Source: Thiomonas sp.
GTDB taxonomy: Bacteria; Pseudomonadota; Gammaproteobacteria; Burkholderiales; Burkholderiaceae_C
Assembly (NCBI GenBank): GCA_027451915.1
Contig: DAIDHU010000271.1
Coordinates: 1-6,285, forward strand
Direction: 5' to 3'
Length of the DNA stretch: 6,285 nt
Position numbers and translations under genes: made by a program. The notes beneath the pieces are model-generated. The model was given only the letters and a program-made list of their open reading frames with translations, ran no database searches and was not told where the DNA came from. Positions 1 through 5,733 of the stretch are shown piece after piece (the stretch's first letter is position 1; every line of letters starts with the position of its first letter).

Positions 1-303
1 AAGTTCACGCTTGTGTTGCTCGACCAGCGCGAGCAGGCGGTTCATCAGGCGCGCGCGACGCAGCGGCGCCAGGCCCGCCCAGGCCGGAAAGGCCGCGCGC
101 GCCGCCGCCACCGCGGCGTCGACATCGGCGGCGCTGGACAGCACCACCTCGCCGCTGACCTCCCCGGTGGCCGGGTTGGTGATCGCCTGCCGGCGCGTGC
201 TGCTCGCCTCGACGAGCCGTCCACCGATGAAATTGCCGACCACCGCGCCCTGCGCGGCGGTTGCGGAAGCGCCGGTCACTCCGGGCTCACGTGCCTTGTT
301 CAT
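1..303 (-). CDS. mmsA: Methylmalonate-semialdehyde dehydrogenase (CoA-acylating), N-terminal part, cut by the left edge
   Basis: Family role: oxidative decarboxylation of methylmalonate semialdehyde to propionyl-CoA (and malonate semialdehyde to acetyl-CoA) with NAD+ and CoA, in cytoplasmic valine, thymine or inositol breakdown. Seen: the complement of 303-1 is open for 101 codons from an ATG and keeps going at the edge. After a low-complexity leader of about 20 residues it reads VVGNFIGGRLVE, then TNPATGEVSGEV (about residues 42-53), then ADVDAAVAAARAAFPAW, which are standard N-terminal aldehyde dehydrogenase motifs. The GNFIGG...STR...TNPATGE arrangement is what I associate with MmsA rather than other aldehyde dehydrogenases. 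The family is about 500 residues, so some 400 residues, including the catalytic Cys and the NAD site, lie outside. The start is supported by CAGGAG 7 bases upstream. It is transcribed away from the other genes here. MmsA is quite likely; another CoA-acylating semialdehyde dehydrogenase cannot be excluded. Confidence 0.85.
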   Translation of the reverse strand, partial: MNKAREPGVTGASATAAQGAVVGNFIGGRLVEASSTRRQAITNPATGEVSGEVVLSSAADVDAAVAAARAAFPAWAGLAPLRRARLMNRLLALVEQHKREL

Positions 304-310
304 GAAAAAG

Positions 311-316
311 CTCCTG
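311..316 (-). promoter_or_regulatory. Ribosome binding site of the mmsA-like gene
   Basis: The minus strand reads CAGGAG followed by 7 bases and then the ATG at 303-301. This is a near-ideal Shine-Dalgarno sequence and fixes the start of the dehydrogenase. Confidence 0.8.
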
Positions 317-344
317 TGGGGGATCCATTCGCGGGGATGGACCA

Positions 345-383
345 AGCCTAGTCCCCGCACACCGGGAATTCCAATCGGAACCC
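345..383 (-). promoter_or_regulatory. Possible sigma70 promoter and overlapping imperfect inverted repeat upstream of mmsA
   Basis: On the minus strand, TTGGAA (374-369) and TAGGCT (350-345) are separated by 18 bases, a plausible -35/-10 pair that would start transcription about 35 bases before the ATG. An imperfect inverted repeat, GGGTTCC-GATT-GGAA-TT-CCC (383-364), overlaps the -35 box and could bind a regulator. Both calls are by eye; the boxes match the consensus only partly. Confidence 0.3.
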
Positions 384-498
384 ACGGGAGCTTTATTCAT
401 TTCCCGAATAATTCTCCGGCTTTCGCGCAGGCGGGCGACCCACGGCCCACCAACACGTAGCGCCGCTCGCGAATCCGGCGCCTGAAGGCCCGGCGCGG

Positions 499-603
499 CT
501 ACGCCCTGCGCAGCCCCTGCCGGAAGGCCGGTGCGGACGATCGGGCCTCGAAAATGCTCATGATCGGCGACGAGTCGACGACCGCTGCGGGAAGATTCCT
601 CAT
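499..603 (-). pseudogene. Remnant of a VapC-like PIN-domain toxin (N-terminal stub)
   Basis: The ATG at 603-601 overlaps by ATGA the TGA that would end the antitoxin frame, the usual coupling of antitoxin and toxin genes. The frame gives 34 residues, beginning MRNLPAAVVDSSPIMSIFEA, and stops at a TAG (501-499). The VVDSS-(P)-I-(M) segment resembles the first beta strand of PIN-domain ribonucleases, whose Asp (here residue 10) is the first metal-binding acid. VapC proteins are about 125-140 residues, so roughly three quarters is missing, including the Glu and the later Asp residues. Reading on past the TAG gives an Arg-rich frame (about 32 codons) with no PIN motif that I recognise. It therefore appears inactive. 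The assignment rests on a short stretch plus the gene arrangement. Confidence 0.5.
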
Positions 604-635
604 TTCGGCAGGCCGAGCTCGTCGTACTCGATGAT
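600..635 (-). pseudogene. Lost C-terminal tail of the antitoxin, downstream of the TAG
   Basis: In the same frame as the antitoxin, directly after its TAG, eleven codons read IIEYDELGLPK and then TGA. The acidic, aromatic tail ending in GLP-(K/R/H) and the ATGA overlap with the next start are typical of the end of VapB-type antitoxins. This suggests the original protein was about 88 residues. Confidence 0.55.
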
Positions 636-866
636 CTATTCCATCGGCCGGGGGTCCACAGTCGGAATCTCAGCGTAGCGAGCCAGGATATTCGCGATCG
701 CATCGCGCGGTCTGAGCACAGCGGCCGCGCGGGCAGCGAGAGCCTCCTCCTTTAAAACGATGGCCTCATGGGTGAGGGAGCGGCGGTGACTGTCCGCCTC
801 GCGTTGAATCAAGCTCCTGAGTTGAGGGGGGAAGTCCTTCAATTGCAGCGGCGTCGACTTGGTCAT
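636..866 (-). CDS. VapB/FitA-like ribbon-helix-helix antitoxin, C-terminus cut by an in-frame TAG
   Basis: This is a 76-residue protein starting MTKSTPLQLKDFPPQL. Role by family: RHH antitoxins bind DNA as dimers through an N-terminal beta strand (here about residues 4-10) to repress their own operon, and their C-terminal tail wraps the toxin. The helices (about residues 13-45, with READSHRRSLTHEAIVL) fit the FitA/VapB type. The region from RPRDAIANILARYAEIPTVDPRPME resembles the toxin-binding half. The frame stops at TAG (638-636) but continues as IIEYDELGLPK and ends in TGA (602-600), overlapping the toxin ATG. That tail matches how such antitoxins normally finish, so the TAG looks like a nonsense mutation, for example GAG to TAG. 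AGGAGAGG just before the ATG (871-878) supports the start. The DNA-binding half is intact, so a repressor role may remain. The family call is from recalled resemblance, not a search. Confidence 0.7.
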   Translation of the reverse strand: MTKSTPLQLKDFPPQLRSLIQREADSHRRSLTHEAIVLKEEALAARAAAVLRPRDAIANILARYAEIPTVDPRPME

Positions 867-870
867 CGAT

Positions 871-878
871 CCTCTCCT
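871..878 (-). promoter_or_regulatory. Ribosome binding site of the antitoxin gene
   Basis: The minus strand reads AGGAGAGG, with its AGGAG core 7 bases before the ATG at 866-864. It decides the start in favour of MTKSTPLQL over upstream in-frame ATGs, which would add a leader unlike any RHH protein. Confidence 0.75.
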
Positions 879-951
879 GGAAGACGGCAGTCCACATAAA
901 GCTTGGGGTTCGTGGTGCGCATTGATTCCCTGATGGCGCAGTGGAATCGGG

Positions 952-967
952 CGTCGCGTACGCGACG
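952..967. repeat. Perfect 16-bp palindrome, candidate operator
   Basis: CGTCGCGTACGCGACG is fully self-complementary, with its centre between 959 and 960. It lies 86 bases upstream of the antitoxin start. RHH antitoxins commonly bind palindromes in their own promoter region, so it may be an operator for that protein. It could instead serve the divergent molybdoenzyme gene. Confidence 0.5.
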
Positions 968-971
968 GTTT

Positions 972-1007
972 GCGCCAACTGAGCCCACGATAGCAATGAA
1001 TTGGCGC
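972..1007. repeat. Inverted repeat GCGCCAA / TTGGCGC with a 22-base loop
   Basis: The arms at 972-978 and 1001-1007 match perfectly over 7 bp. The separation suits a pair of half-sites on one face of the helix better than a terminator. It adjoins the 16-bp palindrome and overlaps the weak plus-strand -35-like TTGGCG. Confidence 0.35.
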
Positions 1008-1023
1008 GTTTTTCGAGCACGAA

Positions 1024-1043
1024 CTGCAATTCACTGCAACTCA
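1024..1043. repeat. Tandem direct repeat CTGCAAYTCA x2
   Basis: CTGCAATTCA (1024-1033) is followed directly by CTGCAACTCA (1034-1043), matching at 9 of 10 positions. A 10-bp period puts both copies on the same helix face, as expected for a regulator binding side by side. It lies 81 bases before the molybdoenzyme start. Confidence 0.35.
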
Positions 1044-1124
1044 TGGGTGTATTCAAGCCTGCCTAGGATTAGGGGTTTTCCCTGAATTCGTTCATTTCCT
1101 CCCCTTCGCACCCCAGGCCCGACC

Positions 1125-3440
1125 ATGGCGAGTTCCGAATCCGGCATCCACAGCTACGACCAGCCCGCCGCGGGCTGGGGCGCCCTGAAACAGGTGGCCG
1201 TGACCCTGCTGCGCGAGCGGGTCGAACCCTCCAAGCTGCGCATGCTGCTGTCGCAAAACCAGCCCGAGGGCTTCGACTGCCCCGGCTGCGCATGGCCCGA
1301 CCGCAACCACAACTCCACCTTCGAGTTCTGCGAGAACGGGGTCAAGGCGGTGGCCGCCGAGGCCACGTCGCGCCGGGTCGATGCCGGCTTTTTCGCCCGC
1401 CACACGGTCAGCGAGCTACTGCGCCAGTCCGACTACGAGCTCGAGCAGCACGGGCGCCTGACCGAGCCCATGGTGTATGACCCCGCCAGCGACCGCTACC
1501 TGCCCATCGCCTGGGAGGACGCCTTCGCCCTCATCGCCGCCGAGTTGCGCGCCCTGCCCGAGCCCGACCGGGCCAGCTTCTACACCTCGGGGCGCACCAG
1601 CAACGAGGCCGCCTACCTGTTCCAGTTGTTCGTGCGCGCCTACGGCACCAACAACTTCCCCGACTGCTCCAACATGTGCCACGAGGCCACCAGCCGCGGC
1701 CTGCCCGGCACCGTCGGCGTGGGCAAGGCCACCGTCACGCTGGACGACTTCGCGCAGGCCGACACCCTGCTGCTGTTCGGCCAGAACCCTGGCACCAACC
1801 ATCCCCGCATGCTCGGCGAACTGCGCGAATGCGCGCGCCGCGGCGCCACCATCGTGTCCATCAACCCGCTGCGCGAGCGCGGGCTGGAGCGTTTCACCGA
1901 CCCGCAAAGCCCCCTGGAGATGCTCACCGGCGGCAGCACCCCGATCAGCTCGGTGTTCGTGCAGCCCCGCGTGGGCGGCGACTTCGCGCTGCTCAAGGGC
2001 CTGGCCAAGCGGGTGCTCGAGCTGGACGACGCGGCGCGGGCCGCGGGCGGCGCGCGCGTGCTCGACGTGGATTTCATCGCCGCCCACTGCAGCGGCTTCG
2101 AGGCCTTCGCCGCCGACCTGCGCGAGCAGCCCTGGGAGCAGCTGGTCGAGGAATCCGGGGTCGAGCTGGCGCAGATCCACGCCCTGGCCGACATTTACTG
2201 CCGCGGCCAGCGGGTCATCGCCACCTGGGGCATGGGCCTGACCCAGCACAAGCACGCGATGGCCAATGTGCAGATGCTGTCCAACCTGCTCATGATGCGC
2301 GGGCAGATCGGCAAGCCCGGCGCCGGCCTGTGCCCGGTGCGCGGGCACTCCAACGTGCAGGGCGACCGCACCATGGGCATCGAGGAGCGCCCCGATGCGC
2401 GCTTCCTCGACCGCCTGGGCGCCGTCTACGGCTTCGAGCCGCCGCGCCGCCACGGGCTGGACGTGGTGGCCACCATCGACGCCATGCTGCGCGGGCAGGT
2501 GGGGGTGTTCTTCGCCCTCGGCGGCAATTTCGTGATGGCCGCGCCCGACACCGAACGCACCATGCAGGCCCTGCGCAACTGCGCCCTCACGGTGCAGGTG
2601 TCCACCAAGCTCAACCGCAGCCACCTGGTGCACGGGCGCCAGGCGCTGATCCTGCCCACCCTGGGCCGCACCGAGCGTGACCTGCAGCAGGGCGTGGAAC
2701 AGGGGGTCACCGTGGAGGACTCCATGTGCCAGGTGCACCTGTCCTTCGGCAGGAACCGCCCGGCCTCCGCGCAGCTGCGCTCGGAAGTGGCCATCGTCGC
2801 CGGCATGGCGCAGGCCACGCTGGGCGCCACTCCGGTGGACTGGCTGTGGCTGGCGCAGGACTACGCGCGCATCCGCGACGAGATCGCCAAGGTGGTCGAC
2901 GGCTTCGAGGACTTCAACCAGCGCGTGTCCGCCCCCGGCGGCTTTCACCTGCGCATCGCCTCGCGCGAGCGCGAGTGGCTGACCCGCAGCGGCAAGGCGC
3001 AGTTCGTGGTCCACGCGGTGGACACCGACTCCCCGCTGCACCGCGCGCGCCGACGCCACCCCCAGCGCGTGCTGGTGCTCACCACCCTACGCTCGCACGA
3101 CCAGTACAACACCACGGTGTACGCCATGAACGACCGCTACCGCGGCGTGTTCGGGCGCCGCGACGTGGTGTTCATCCACCCCGCCGACCGCGAGGCGCTG
3201 GGCCTGGCCCAGCACGCCCGCGTCGACCTCGACACCGTCTGGGACGACACCGTCGAGCGCCGCGTGCAGGGCTTCACCCTGGTCGACTACGACATCCCGC
3301 GCGGCTGCATCGCCGCCTACTACCCCGAGACCAACCCCCTGGTCCCGCTGGAGAGCGCGGCCGACGGCTGCGGCACCCCGGCCTCCAAGTCGGTGCCGGT
3401 GCTGCTCAGCCCCAGCGCGGCGCAAGCCCGCGCGGCCTGA
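1125..3440 (+). CDS. FdhF/YdeP-family molybdopterin oxidoreductase (formate dehydrogenase alpha-like)
   Basis: This complete 771-residue protein of the DMSO reductase/formate dehydrogenase H superfamily is close in length to E. coli YdeP (about 760). Family members bind a bis-molybdopterin guanine dinucleotide cofactor and an iron-sulfur cluster; their physiological substrate is poorly defined. Seen: an N-terminal cluster motif FDCPGCAWPD with Cys52, Cys55 and Asp59, then FEFCENG with Cys69. At SNMCHEATS, Cys185 sits where FdhH has its selenocysteine, followed by the conserved His. LLLFGQNPGTNHP (about 217-229), GMGLTQHKH and RGHSNVQGDRTMG (from 406) line the cofactor site, and GTPASKSVPV (750-759) closes the C-terminal cofactor-binding domain. 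There is no Tat or Sec signal, so it is probably cytoplasmic. No electron-transfer subunit or fdhD is in the window. No strong ribosome binding site precedes the ATG (only AGG at 1114-1116). A LysR gene follows after 75 bases. The family is secure; the substrate is unknown. Confidence 0.93.
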   Translation: MASSESGIHSYDQPAAGWGALKQVAVTLLRERVEPSKLRMLLSQNQPEGFDCPGCAWPDRNHNSTFEFCENGVKAVAAEATSRRVDAGFFARHTVSELLRQSDYELEQHGRLTEPMVYDPASDRYLPIAWEDAFALIAAELRALPEPDRASFYTSGRTSNEAAYLFQLFVRAYGTNNFPDCSNMCHEATSRGLPGTVGVGKATVTLDDFAQADTLLLFGQNPGTNHPRMLGELRECARRGATIVSINPLRERGLERFTDPQSPLEMLTGGSTPISSVFVQPRVGGDFALLKGLAKRVLELDDAARAAGGARVLDVDFIAAHCSGFEAFAADLREQPWEQLVEESGVELAQIHALADIYCRGQRVIATWGMGLTQHKHAMANVQMLSNLLMMRGQIGKPGAGLCPVRGHSNVQGDRTMGIEERPDARFLDRLGAVYGFEPPRRHGLDVVATIDAMLRGQVGVFFALGGNFVMAAPDTERTMQALRNCALTVQVSTKLNRSHLVHGRQALILPTLGRTERDLQQGVEQGVTVEDSMCQVHLSFGRNRPASAQLRSEVAIVAGMAQATLGATPVDWLWLAQDYARIRDEIAKVVDGFEDFNQRVSAPGGFHLRIASREREWLTRSGKAQFVVHAVDTDSPLHRARRRHPQRVLVLTTLRSHDQYNTTVYAMNDRYRGVFGRRDVVFIHPADREALGLAQHARVDLDTVWDDTVERRVQGFTLVDYDIPRGCIAAYYPETNPLVPLESAADGCGTPASKSVPVLLSPSAAQARAA

Positions 3441-3515
3441 GTCCGCCGCAAGGGGGCCGGCGGCGCCGGACCGGCCGCATCCCGGGTGCACAATGCTGGC
3501 AACCCGGAACGCCCC
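3441..3515 (+). other. GC-rich spacer between molybdoenzyme and lysR
   Basis: The spacer contains short self-complementary stretches (GGCCGGCGGCGCCGG and GGACCGGCCGC, 3456-3480), so some RNA structure is possible, but there is no T-run to make it a clear terminator. CACAAT at 3489-3494 could be a -10 box, with no good -35 partner. Read-through from the upstream gene seems the simplest view. Confidence 0.3.
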
Positions 3516-4445
3516 ATGCGAGCCATCGACCCCCGCCTGCTGCAAGCCTTCGTCGCCGTGGCCCGCGAAGGCCATGTGTCGCGCGCCGCGCAGCGCCTGC
3601 ACCGCAGCCAGCCGGCGCTGAGCCAGCAACTCAAGGAACTCGGCGAGCGCCTGGGAGTGGAACTGTTCCAGCGCACCGCCAACGGCATGCTGCTCACCCG
3701 CGAGGGGGCCTCGCTGCTCAGCCATGCCGAGCGCGCGCTCGAGGGCCTGGCCGAGTTCGAGCAGACCGCCCAGCGGGTCAAGGGCGCGGTGCGCGGCCCG
3801 CTGCGCATCGGCACCATCCTCGACCCCGAGTTCACCCGCCTGGGCGCCTTCCTGCGCGAACTCGTCGCCCTGGCCCCCGAGCTCGAGCCCGAGCTCCAGC
3901 ATGGGGTCAGCGGCGAGGTGCTCGAGCGCCTGCAGGCCAAGAGCATCGACGTGGGCTACTACCTCGGCGACCCCAACGAAACGCCCCCCGGCGGGGCGCG
4001 GCGCCCGCCCGGCCCCTTCCACGACGAGCTGCTGGCCCGCTTCACCTACCGCGTCATCGCCCCCGCCGGCTGGGGCCCGCAGGTGCAGGGCCGCGGCTGG
4101 GCCGATCTGGTGCGCCTGCCCTGGGTGCTCACGCCGGCGCAATCGGTGCATTCGCGCCTGCTGCACGCGGCGCTGGAGCCGCTGGGGCTGCAGCAGAACC
4201 GCGTCGCCCTGGTCGACCAGGAAGCCTCCATGCTGGCCCTGGTGCGCTCCGGCGTGGGGCTTTCGCTGGCGCGCGACGCCGTGGCCATGCGCGAAAGCCA
4301 GCGCGAGGGCCTGGTCATCGCCGACCGCGTGGAACTGCCCTGCGACCTGCGCTTCGTCTGCCTCGAATCCCAGCGCGAGCGCGCCGCGGTGGACCTTGCC
4401 TGGCAGGCCATCCGCCGCGCCTGGCGCCGGCCCGCCAGCCCCTGA
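3516..4445 (+). CDS. LysR-family transcriptional regulator
   Basis: This 309-residue protein has the usual LysR length. The N-terminal winged helix-turn-helix covers about residues 5-63, with GHVSRAAQRLHRSQPALSQQLKELGERLG (19-47) giving the two helices, then LFQRTANGMLLTREG. A linker helix follows, and from about residue 90 the effector-binding domain begins (GPLRIGTILDPEF) and runs to the end, including DVGYYLGDP and a late VRSGVGLSLARDAV. The ATG at 3516 is preferred because MRAIDPRLLQAFVAVA is the standard LysR beginning. An in-frame GTG at 3486 would add ten residues with no counterpart. Only a weak GGAA lies upstream. It runs in the same direction as the molybdoenzyme, 75 bases behind it, so it is probably co-transcribed; most LysR genes are divergent from their target. 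Effector and targets cannot be read from the sequence. The molybdoenzyme promoter is the obvious candidate, with the convergent thiolase operon as another. Confidence 0.93.
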   Translation: MRAIDPRLLQAFVAVAREGHVSRAAQRLHRSQPALSQQLKELGERLGVELFQRTANGMLLTREGASLLSHAERALEGLAEFEQTAQRVKGAVRGPLRIGTILDPEFTRLGAFLRELVALAPELEPELQHGVSGEVLERLQAKSIDVGYYLGDPNETPPGGARRPPGPFHDELLARFTYRVIAPAGWGPQVQGRGWADLVRLPWVLTPAQSVHSRLLHAALEPLGLQQNRVALVDQEASMLALVRSGVGLSLARDAVAMRESQREGLVIADRVELPCDLRFVCLESQRERAAVDLAWQAIRRAWRRPASP

Positions 4446-4458
4446 AGCCCACCGCGCC

Positions 4459-4481
4459 GCCCGCGCCGACCGCGCGCGGGC
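4459..4481. terminator. Hairpin between convergent lysR and thiolase genes, probable two-way terminator
   Basis: GCCCGCGC (4459-4466), a 7-base loop, and GCGCGGGC (4474-4481) form a perfect 8-bp GC stem. It begins 13 bases after the lysR TGA and touches the thiolase stop codon (4484-4482). Its position between two convergent stops suggests termination from both sides. No U-tract follows on either strand, so Rho-independent action is not certain. Confidence 0.5.
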
Positions 4482-5657
4482 TCAGAGCCTCTCGACAATG
4501 GTCACGTTGGCCATGCCCCCGCCCTCGCACAGGGTCTGCAGCCCGTAGCGCGCGCCGCGCCGGCGCAGCGCATGCACCAGGGTGCTCATCAGGCGCGCGC
4601 CCGAGGCCCCCAGCGGATGCCCGAGGGCGATCGCCCCGCCATGCACGTTCAGGCGCCCGGGGTCGGCCTCCAGCTCGCGCGCCCAGGCCAGAGGCACCGG
4701 CGCGAAGGCCTCGTTGACCTCGTACAGATCGATATCCGCCAGCGCCATGCCGCTGCGCGCCAGGGCGCGGCGCGTGGCCTCCAGCGGCGCCAGCAGCATG
4801 ACCACCGGGTCGCCGCCCAGCACGCTCAGATGGTGAATGCGCGCCAGCGGCTCGGCCCCCAGGCTGCGCAGCCCGCGCTCGTTGGCCACCAGCACCGCGG
4901 CCGCGCCGTCGCAGATCTGGCTGGCGTTGCCGGCGGTGATCACCCCGCCTTCTTCCAGGGGCTTCAGGTCGGCCAGGGCCTGCGCGCTGGCGTCGGCCCG
5001 CACCCCCTCGTCACGCAGGTGCGGCGGGCCTTCGCTGCCGTCGGCCAGGCGCGACGGCAGCGGCAGGATCTCGTCGTCGAAGGCCCCCTCCACCGCCGCC
5101 CGCGCCGCGCGCTGGTGGCTTTGCAGCGCATAGGCGTCCAGCTCCTCGCGCGACAGGCCGAAGCGCTGCGCGATGGCCTCGGCGCCGCGGAACTGGCTGA
5201 ACTCGCGCACCCCGTAGCGCCGCTGCATGCGCGGGCTCAGGTAGCGCCCCAGCCCCTCGCGCGCCGGCAGGCTGTGCGGCAGGCCCATGGGCACCCGGCT
5301 CATGCTTTCCACGCCGGCGGCGATCACCACGTCCATGGTGCCGGACATCACCGCCTGCGCGGCGAAGTGGATCGCCTGCTGCGAGGAACCGCACTGGCGG
5401 TCCACCGAACAGCCCGGCACGCTCTCGGGCAGGCTGGAGGCCAGCACCACGTTGCGCCCCACATTGGTCGACTGCTCCCCCGCCTGGGACACGCAGCCCA
5501 GGATCAGGTCCTCGATGCAGGCCGGGTCGGCCCCGCTGCGTTCCAGCAGCCCATCCACCACGCTGGCCGCCAGGTCCACCGGGTGCCACCCGGAAAGACG
5601 CCCGCCCCGGCGGCCCCCGGCCGTGCGCAGCGCGCCAACGATATAAGCCTCGGACAT
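4482..5657 (-). CDS. Acetyl-CoA C-acetyltransferase / 3-ketoacyl-CoA thiolase
   Basis: This 391-residue thiolase is the same size as classic biosynthetic and degradative homotetrameric thiolases. It cleaves 3-ketoacyl-CoA with CoA to acetyl-CoA and a shortened acyl-CoA, or the reverse condensation, in the cytoplasm. Seen: VDRQCGSSQQA with the acyl-accepting Cys89; VNEAFA (Asn315, which holds the oxyanion water); GGAIALGHPLGASGAR with His347; and CEGGGMAN with the proton-shuttling Cys377. These positions match Zoogloea thiolase (Cys89, His348, Cys378) to within one residue. The start MSEAYIVGALRTAGG is chosen because the family begins this way and CAGGAG lies 6 bases upstream; a longer frame to 5708 adds 17 atypical residues. 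The DRQCGSSQQA form is one I associate with FadA6-like thiolases in catabolic clusters rather than PhaA, so degradation is favoured. It follows the crotonase gene after 76 bases and is likely in the same operon. Confidence 0.95.
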   Translation of the reverse strand: MSEAYIVGALRTAGGRRGGRLSGWHPVDLAASVVDGLLERSGADPACIEDLILGCVSQAGEQSTNVGRNVVLASSLPESVPGCSVDRQCGSSQQAIHFAAQAVMSGTMDVVIAAGVESMSRVPMGLPHSLPAREGLGRYLSPRMQRRYGVREFSQFRGAEAIAQRFGLSREELDAYALQSHQRAARAAVEGAFDDEILPLPSRLADGSEGPPHLRDEGVRADASAQALADLKPLEEGGVITAGNASQICDGAAAVLVANERGLRSLGAEPLARIHHLSVLGGDPVVMLLAPLEATRRALARSGMALADIDLYEVNEAFAPVPLAWARELEADPGRLNVHGGAIALGHPLGASGARLMSTLVHALRRRGARYGLQTLCEGGGMANVTIVERL

Positions 5658-5663
5658 GCACGA

Positions 5664-5669
5664 CTCCTG
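5664..5669 (-). promoter_or_regulatory. Ribosome binding site of the thiolase gene
   Basis: The minus strand reads CAGGAG, then 6 bases, then the ATG at 5657-5655. It supports this start over the upstream in-frame start at 5708. Confidence 0.8.
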
Positions 5670-5733
5670 GTCCATGGCCCAGGCCGCGGCGCGATGGGCG
5701 GCACCCATGCGCGGGCCTCGGCCGTCGGGGCCT

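Larger units (their letters stand above)
867..1124. other. Intergenic control region between the divergent antitoxin and molybdoenzyme genes
   Basis: This 258-base stretch has lower GC than its flanks (28/60 at 1021-1080, 34/60 at 961-1020). Short open frames on both strands exist, but none shows recognisable protein features or a ribosome binding site. It holds a 16-bp palindrome, a 7-bp inverted repeat with a 22-base loop, a tandem pair of 10-bp direct repeats, and a small AGGG-GTTTT-CCCT inverted repeat (1071-1083). No promoter boxes stand out. The best loose candidate for the plus strand is TTGGCG (1001-1006) with TGCAAT (1025-1030), 18 bases apart. Confidence 0.5.

Noticed and set aside
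766..1056. A 96-codon minus-strand frame beginning MNTPMSCSEL
   Set aside because: It overlaps the antitoxin in another frame, ends in low-complexity sequence, lacks a Shine-Dalgarno sequence and resembles nothing I know.
903..1085. A 60-codon plus-strand frame in the control region
   Set aside because: There is no ribosome binding site or family resemblance, and the repeats of the control region lie inside it. Considered non-coding.
1416..3059. A 547-codon open frame on the minus strand, antisense to the molybdoenzyme
   Set aside because: It is rich in Gly, Ala, His and Val with no domain motif. It arises from the third-position GC bias of the real plus-strand gene, which has clear family motifs throughout.
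3486..3515. A GTG start that would extend the LysR protein by ten residues
   Set aside because: The added residues do not match the LysR N-terminus, whereas the ATG at 3516 gives the normal beginning.
3087..4166. A 359-codon minus-strand frame opposite the molybdoenzyme end and lysR
   Set aside because: It is a shadow of the high-GC plus-strand genes, with no recognisable domain or ribosome binding site.
2726..4717. A 663-codon plus-strand frame spanning the end of the molybdoenzyme, lysR and part of the thiolase
   Set aside because: It consists of Arg, Pro, Ala and Gly low-complexity sequence and runs across three real genes in another frame.
5658..5708. A 17-residue N-terminal extension of the thiolase
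   Set aside because: The ATG at 5657 has a strong Shine-Dalgarno sequence and the normal thiolase start; the extension is atypical.
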